From: Candidatus Wolfebacteria bacterium
GTDB lineage: Bacteria; Patescibacteriota; Minisyncoccia; UBA6257; UBA9933
Length of the DNA stretch: 33,491 nt
Assembly: GCA_024654025.1 (NCBI GenBank)
Contig: JANLIR010000006.1
Span: 1 to 33,491, forward strand
Direction: 5' to 3'
Shown: piece after piece, positions 31,514 to 33,491 of the stretch
How positions within the stretch are numbered: the first letter of the stretch is position 1
Layout of the letters: each line of letters begins with the position of its first letter
Notes under the pieces: generated by a model
Databases searched by the model: none
Told to the model about the DNA's origin: nothing
Seen by the model: the letters and a program-made list of their open reading frames with translations, nothing else
Translations under genes and position numbers: made by a program

Positions 31514-32200
31514 TTAGCTAATGACATCGGATTTCAATTTCTTGGCTTCTTTGATGAAAAAATTCTGCCATTCGTGATGATTGATGGATTTTAGCATTCG
31601 CGGGTAATCGGTCATCTCTGATGCCTCCAAAAGCCGAGCCCCTAATTCAATAAATGTGATGTCCCAATCAAATTTCGCTTTGGCTTGGGTTAACAACTCG
31701 CGAAAATCGTATTTTTTTTCTTTCAAGATGAAATAAAGATCTATAAAATCTCTCGCTCTGGGTTTCAATACAATTGTATGCGTTTTATCAACGCCTATAT
31801 CATAAATGCTTTCAACTTCCAAATTGCCAAACTTTACGCCGCGTTCAATCCGCGGAAATGGATAATAATTGAAATCAACCTTAAGAATGTCGCCGTCGAT
31901 AAATTTGAGGAATAACGTGAATAATCCCATAACTTGTTTGGTCTCAATTTTATCAATACCAAATTTTTTTAGCCGATTTTGAAAAAATCTCAAGACGGGG
32001 AAAGGATTCACTTCTTGATTTTCGGTAAAGAAATCCAAATCTTCGGAGATCCGATGTTTTAAATAGAACTCAGAAAGAGCAGTGCCGCCCGCCAAATAAA
32101 AACGTTTTGAAAAATAATCTTCTCCAGCAACAGCTTTTAGAATATCACTCTGATGCGCTGTTAAGATGCTTTTATTTTTATTTTGCTCTTTTTTGGCCAT
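31514..32200 (-). CDS. AbiEii/AbiGii-type nucleotidyltransferase (toxin-like)
   Basis: I start at MAKKEQNKNKSI (228 aa). The nucleotidyltransferase core shows YLAGGTALSEFY, then RISEDLDFF (two acidic metal ligands), a third likely acid in ILKVDFNYY and a C-terminal RARDFIDLYF, the pattern of the AbiEii family. Characterised members block growth, some by adding nucleotides to tRNA, and act in phage abortive infection; the target here is unknown. The 77-aa gene upstream overlaps it by 40 bp in another frame and is probably the antitoxin, although it does not resemble classical AbiEi. Confidence 0.82.
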   Translation of the reverse strand: MAKKEQNKNKSILTAHQSDILKAVAGEDYFSKRFYLAGGTALSEFYLKHRISEDLDFFTENQEVNPFPVLRFFQNRLKKFGIDKIETKQVMGLFTLFLKFIDGDILKVDFNYYPFPRIERGVKFGNLEVESIYDIGVDKTHTIVLKPRARDFIDLYFILKEKKYDFRELLTQAKAKFDWDITFIELGARLLEASEMTDYPRMLKSINHHEWQNFFIKEAKKLKSDVIS

Positions 32201-32394
32201 AATAAAAATTCTAAAAATAGCCGATAACGATGGTCTATTCTTTTGCTGATAAAATTCCAATATTTCTTTAATTCTTGTTCATCAAGCTTCTCACCGGGTT
32301 CACCGAAGTTTATCATCTGCTCAAGCCGCCAAATTTTATATCTTTCAGGGTCCTCTTTTTTGAATTTTTTCTCATCAATTGACCAATTATACAT
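32161..32394 (-). CDS. Small putative antitoxin paired with the AbiEii-like protein
   Basis: The 77-aa protein (MYNWSIDEKKFKKEDPERYKIW...) is charged and probably helical. A WRLEQMINFG segment and a C-terminal FLEFLLW make it look like a conserved small family, but I cannot name it. It lacks a recognisable winged helix, unlike AbiEi antitoxins. It precedes and overlaps the nucleotidyltransferase gene, the usual antitoxin-first order. An extended -10 box TGCTATAAT ends 6 nt before ATG, so the mRNA is likely leaderless. Confidence 0.65.
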   Translation of the reverse strand: MYNWSIDEKKFKKEDPERYKIWRLEQMINFGEPGEKLDEQELKKYWNFISKRIDHRYRLFLEFLLWPKKSKIKIKAS

Positions 32395-32400
32395 ATATAT

Positions 32401-32409
32401 ATTATAGCA
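32401..32409 (-). promoter_or_regulatory. Extended -10 promoter of the AbiEii-like pair, leaderless type
   Basis: TGCTATAAT on the minus strand has a perfect TATAAT (32401-32406) with the extended TG, 6 nt before ATG. The -35 region is weak, as is common for extended -10 promoters. Confidence 0.5.
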
Positions 32410-32458
32410 AATTTTAAGACTTTATACCAGCAAAAAATTACCCTTGGATTTGCTCTTG

Positions 32459-32576
32459 TTACGTCTTGCGATGACGTAAATATTATAATGAGGGCTTTTT
32501 GAGTTGAATCAAGATTTGATTCAATTGATTTTGTAGGTAATTTATTTGTTCAAGGAGATTGAGAATTTTTCTTGTT
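32459..32576. repeat. Direct repeat copy 1 flanking HepT/MntA
   Basis: This 118-bp segment aligns without gaps to 33272-33389 at roughly 86 percent identity by eye. It covers the 3' end of a peptidoglycan-binding gene plus the hairpin TTACGTC-TTGCGAT-GACGTAA. Confidence 0.85.
32483..32576 (-). pseudogene. 3' remnant of a peptidoglycan-binding protein gene
   Basis: In frame, this reads TRKILNLLEQINYLQNQLNQ and then ILIQLKKPSL before the stop, nearly identical to the C-terminus of the partial gene at the window end. The upstream part is missing; the sequence is cut off just after the HepT stop codon. It is a leftover gene end, not an expressed gene. Confidence 0.75.
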
Positions 32577-32582
32577 AAATTT

Positions 32583-32933
32583 TCAAATCTTTAAATCTTT
32601 TTTTAGTTTTCGTATTTGTTTTTTAAAAGGCGGTAAATCTTCTGTTACCGACTTCCAAAGTATTTCTTCGTCAACCGCAAAATATTCGTGAACAATCTTA
32701 TTTCTCATACCCATAATTTCACGCCAAGGAATATCTGGATATTTCTGTTTAATTTCTTTCGGCAAATTTTTAATAGATTCGCCAAGTATCGTAAAATTCC
32801 TGATGATAGCATCAATGGTTTTTGTGTCCTTCGTAAAATCTTCAAACTTATATCCCTTGGAATATTTTTCTATTTTTCCAATGGAATCCCAAATGTCGTC
32901 TACATACAATTTAGCGCTTCTTCGCTTAGACAT
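32583..32933 (-). CDS. hepT: HepT-family HEPN ribonuclease toxin
   Basis: The 116-aa DUF86/HepT protein has the HEPN active-site motif R77-x4-H82-x-Y84 in MRNKIVHEYF, preceded by IDAIIRNFTILGESIKNLP, typical of the family. HepT toxins cleave RNA (shown for some members on tRNA or mRNA) and are silenced when the partner MntA adds AMP to the motif tyrosine. All residues needed are present. The gene overlaps mntA by 8 bp and follows it. The pair sits between two copies of the 3' end of a peptidoglycan-binding gene. Confidence 0.92.
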   Translation of the reverse strand: MSKRRSAKLYVDDIWDSIGKIEKYSKGYKFEDFTKDTKTIDAIIRNFTILGESIKNLPKEIKQKYPDIPWREIMGMRNKIVHEYFAVDEEILWKSVTEDLPPFKKQIRKLKKDLKI

Positions 32934-33216
32934 AAATAGTTTCCTTGAGAATATCTTTTTTAATCGCCCGTTTAAGAGCTTTTTTGGTTACTAAATCAAC
33001 TTTTCTTTTTAGAATTTTCTTTAAAAAATATTCCAATCTGATAAATTCAAACATCCCAATCGGCTCATTAAATTCTACCAATACATCAATATCGCTTTTT
33101 TTGTTCGCCTCATTTCTGGCAACCGAACCAAAGATACCCATTTTTTTCACATGGTATCTTTGTCTCAAAAACGGCTTTTGCGATTTTAATTTTTCTCTAA
33201 TTTGTTCCCTTTCCAT
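32926..33216 (-). CDS. mntA: MntA-family minimal nucleotidyltransferase antitoxin
   Basis: The 96-aa MNT protein has the motif G30-S31-x10-D42-x-D44 (GIFGSVARNEANKKSDIDVLVEF), with a third likely acid in RKVDLV. It should transfer AMP from ATP to the tyrosine of HepT, neutralising the toxin. It is the first gene of the pair and overlaps hepT by 8 bp, which couples their translation. A TATAGT with extended TG lies 6 nt before ATG, so its mRNA should be leaderless. Confidence 0.92.
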   Translation of the reverse strand: MEREQIREKLKSQKPFLRQRYHVKKMGIFGSVARNEANKKSDIDVLVEFNEPIGMFEFIRLEYFLKKILKRKVDLVTKKALKRAIKKDILKETIYV

Positions 33217-33222
33217 ATTTTT

Positions 33223-33231
33223 ACTATACCA
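33223..33231 (-). promoter_or_regulatory. Extended -10 promoter of mntA-hepT, leaderless type
   Basis: TGGTATAGT on the minus strand: TATAGT (33223-33228), one base off consensus, with the extended TG, 6 nt before the mntA ATG. Confidence 0.5.
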
Positions 33232-33271
33232 TTATGGAATTTTTTTTCAATTCAACCTGATACATTAATAT

Positions 33272-33389
33272 TTACGTCTTGCGATGACGTAAATATTATA
33301 ACGAGGGCTTTTTGAGTTGAATCAGGAGTTGATTCAGTTGATTTTGCAAATCGTTTATTTGTAGGAGTAGATTAAGTATCTTTCTTGTT
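33272..33389. repeat. Direct repeat copy 2 flanking HepT/MntA
   Basis: Partner of 32459-32576 at a constant offset of 813 bp. Differences include both synonymous and amino-acid-changing sites, so the duplication is not recent or comes from paralogous genes. Confidence 0.85.
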
Positions 33390-33491
33390 TTCGGGCCTAC
33401 TTGTCCATAAGCGGGGTCGGATTTGTTTGTTATATTGTATTTGAGTTGAAGCTTCTGAATAGCTTGTTTGGTTAGTTGTCCGTAATAACCG
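33296..33491 (-). CDS. Peptidoglycan-binding protein, C-terminal part (runs off the window)
   Basis: Only the last 64 codons are visible; the gene continues beyond 33491. GYYGQLTKQAIQKLQLKYNI and PAYGQVGPKTRKIL match a PG_binding_1 domain and resemble the end of the 812-aa protein (GYYGPATQRAVQRFQ, GYGEVGPSTRGKL). A short amphipathic helix (LQNQLNQLLIQLKKPSL) closes it, as in that protein. It is probably another secreted wall-bound surface protein. It lies just upstream of mntA on the same strand, with a hairpin at 33272-33292. Confidence 0.8.
   Translation of the reverse strand, partial: GYYGQLTKQAIQKLQLKYNITNKSDPAYGQVGPKTRKILNLLLQINDLQNQLNQLLIQLKKPSL

Overview
The window looks like chromosomal DNA of a Patescibacteria (CPR), most likely Parcubacteria-type, bacterium. 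This is inferred from gene content and style, not from a search. Proteins are compact (bS18 of 66 aa, RNase Y of about 507 aa). Most start codons lack a Shine-Dalgarno (SD) sequence. tRNAs for Glu, Arg and Lys have no encoded CCA, and a CCA-adding enzyme is present. Secreted proteins combine FN3 and peptidoglycan-binding domains, and short palindromic repeats are scattered even inside essential genes.

Layout. 1-540: a small foreign-looking unit with promoter, strong SD, 67-aa ORF and terminator. 482-13474, minus strand: a housekeeping block read alpha/beta hydrolase, tsaD, rodA, mltG, GIY-YIG element, rpoB, rpoC, rpsF-ssb-rpsR-PAP2 phosphatase. 13477-15145: tRNA-Glu and a divergent membrane glycosyltransferase. 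15262-15850: a two-gene cassette with a strong SD and its own terminator. 15929-18838: tyrS behind tRNA-Pro, and cca. 18896-20021: tRNA-Arg, an HTH/LAGLIDADG-like gene, tRNA-Lys and tRNA-Gly. 20052-24085: a secreted tandem DUF3494 (ice-binding-like) protein beside an OmpR-type two-component system. 24176-26104: candidate small RNA, ECF-type sigma factor, probable anti-sigma factor and a secreted coiled-coil protein. 26268-28238: HU and RNase Y. 28471-31376: two FN3 surface proteins. 31514-33216: an AbiEii-type pair and a HepT/MntA pair. 33296-33491: the 3' end of another peptidoglycan-binding protein.

How the genes work together. The left half is core information processing (RNA polymerase, ribosomal proteins, SSB, tRNA modification, charging and maturation) plus wall growth (RodA, MltG, PAP2 phosphatase). 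The right half is surface and sensing (two-component system, sigma/anti-sigma, FN3, DUF3494) plus toxin-antitoxin modules.

Most interesting points. (1) A 308-bp GIY-YIG gene unit has 13-bp perfect terminal inverted repeats and a 4-bp flanking duplication, and it sits exactly on the -35 box of a candidate rpoB promoter. (2) A palindromic insertion with 10-bp direct repeats lies at a stop codon and leaves the encoded C-terminus unchanged. (3) At least five genes have a -10 box 6-7 nt before ATG, and two more start 2-7 nt after a tRNA, so leaderless translation looks common here. (4) The same double-hairpin repeat is inserted in the same reading frame in tyrS and cca. (5) HepT/MntA lies between two diverged 118-bp copies of the 3' end of a peptidoglycan-binding gene. 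(6) A 22-bp perfect inverted repeat ends on the rpsF start codon.
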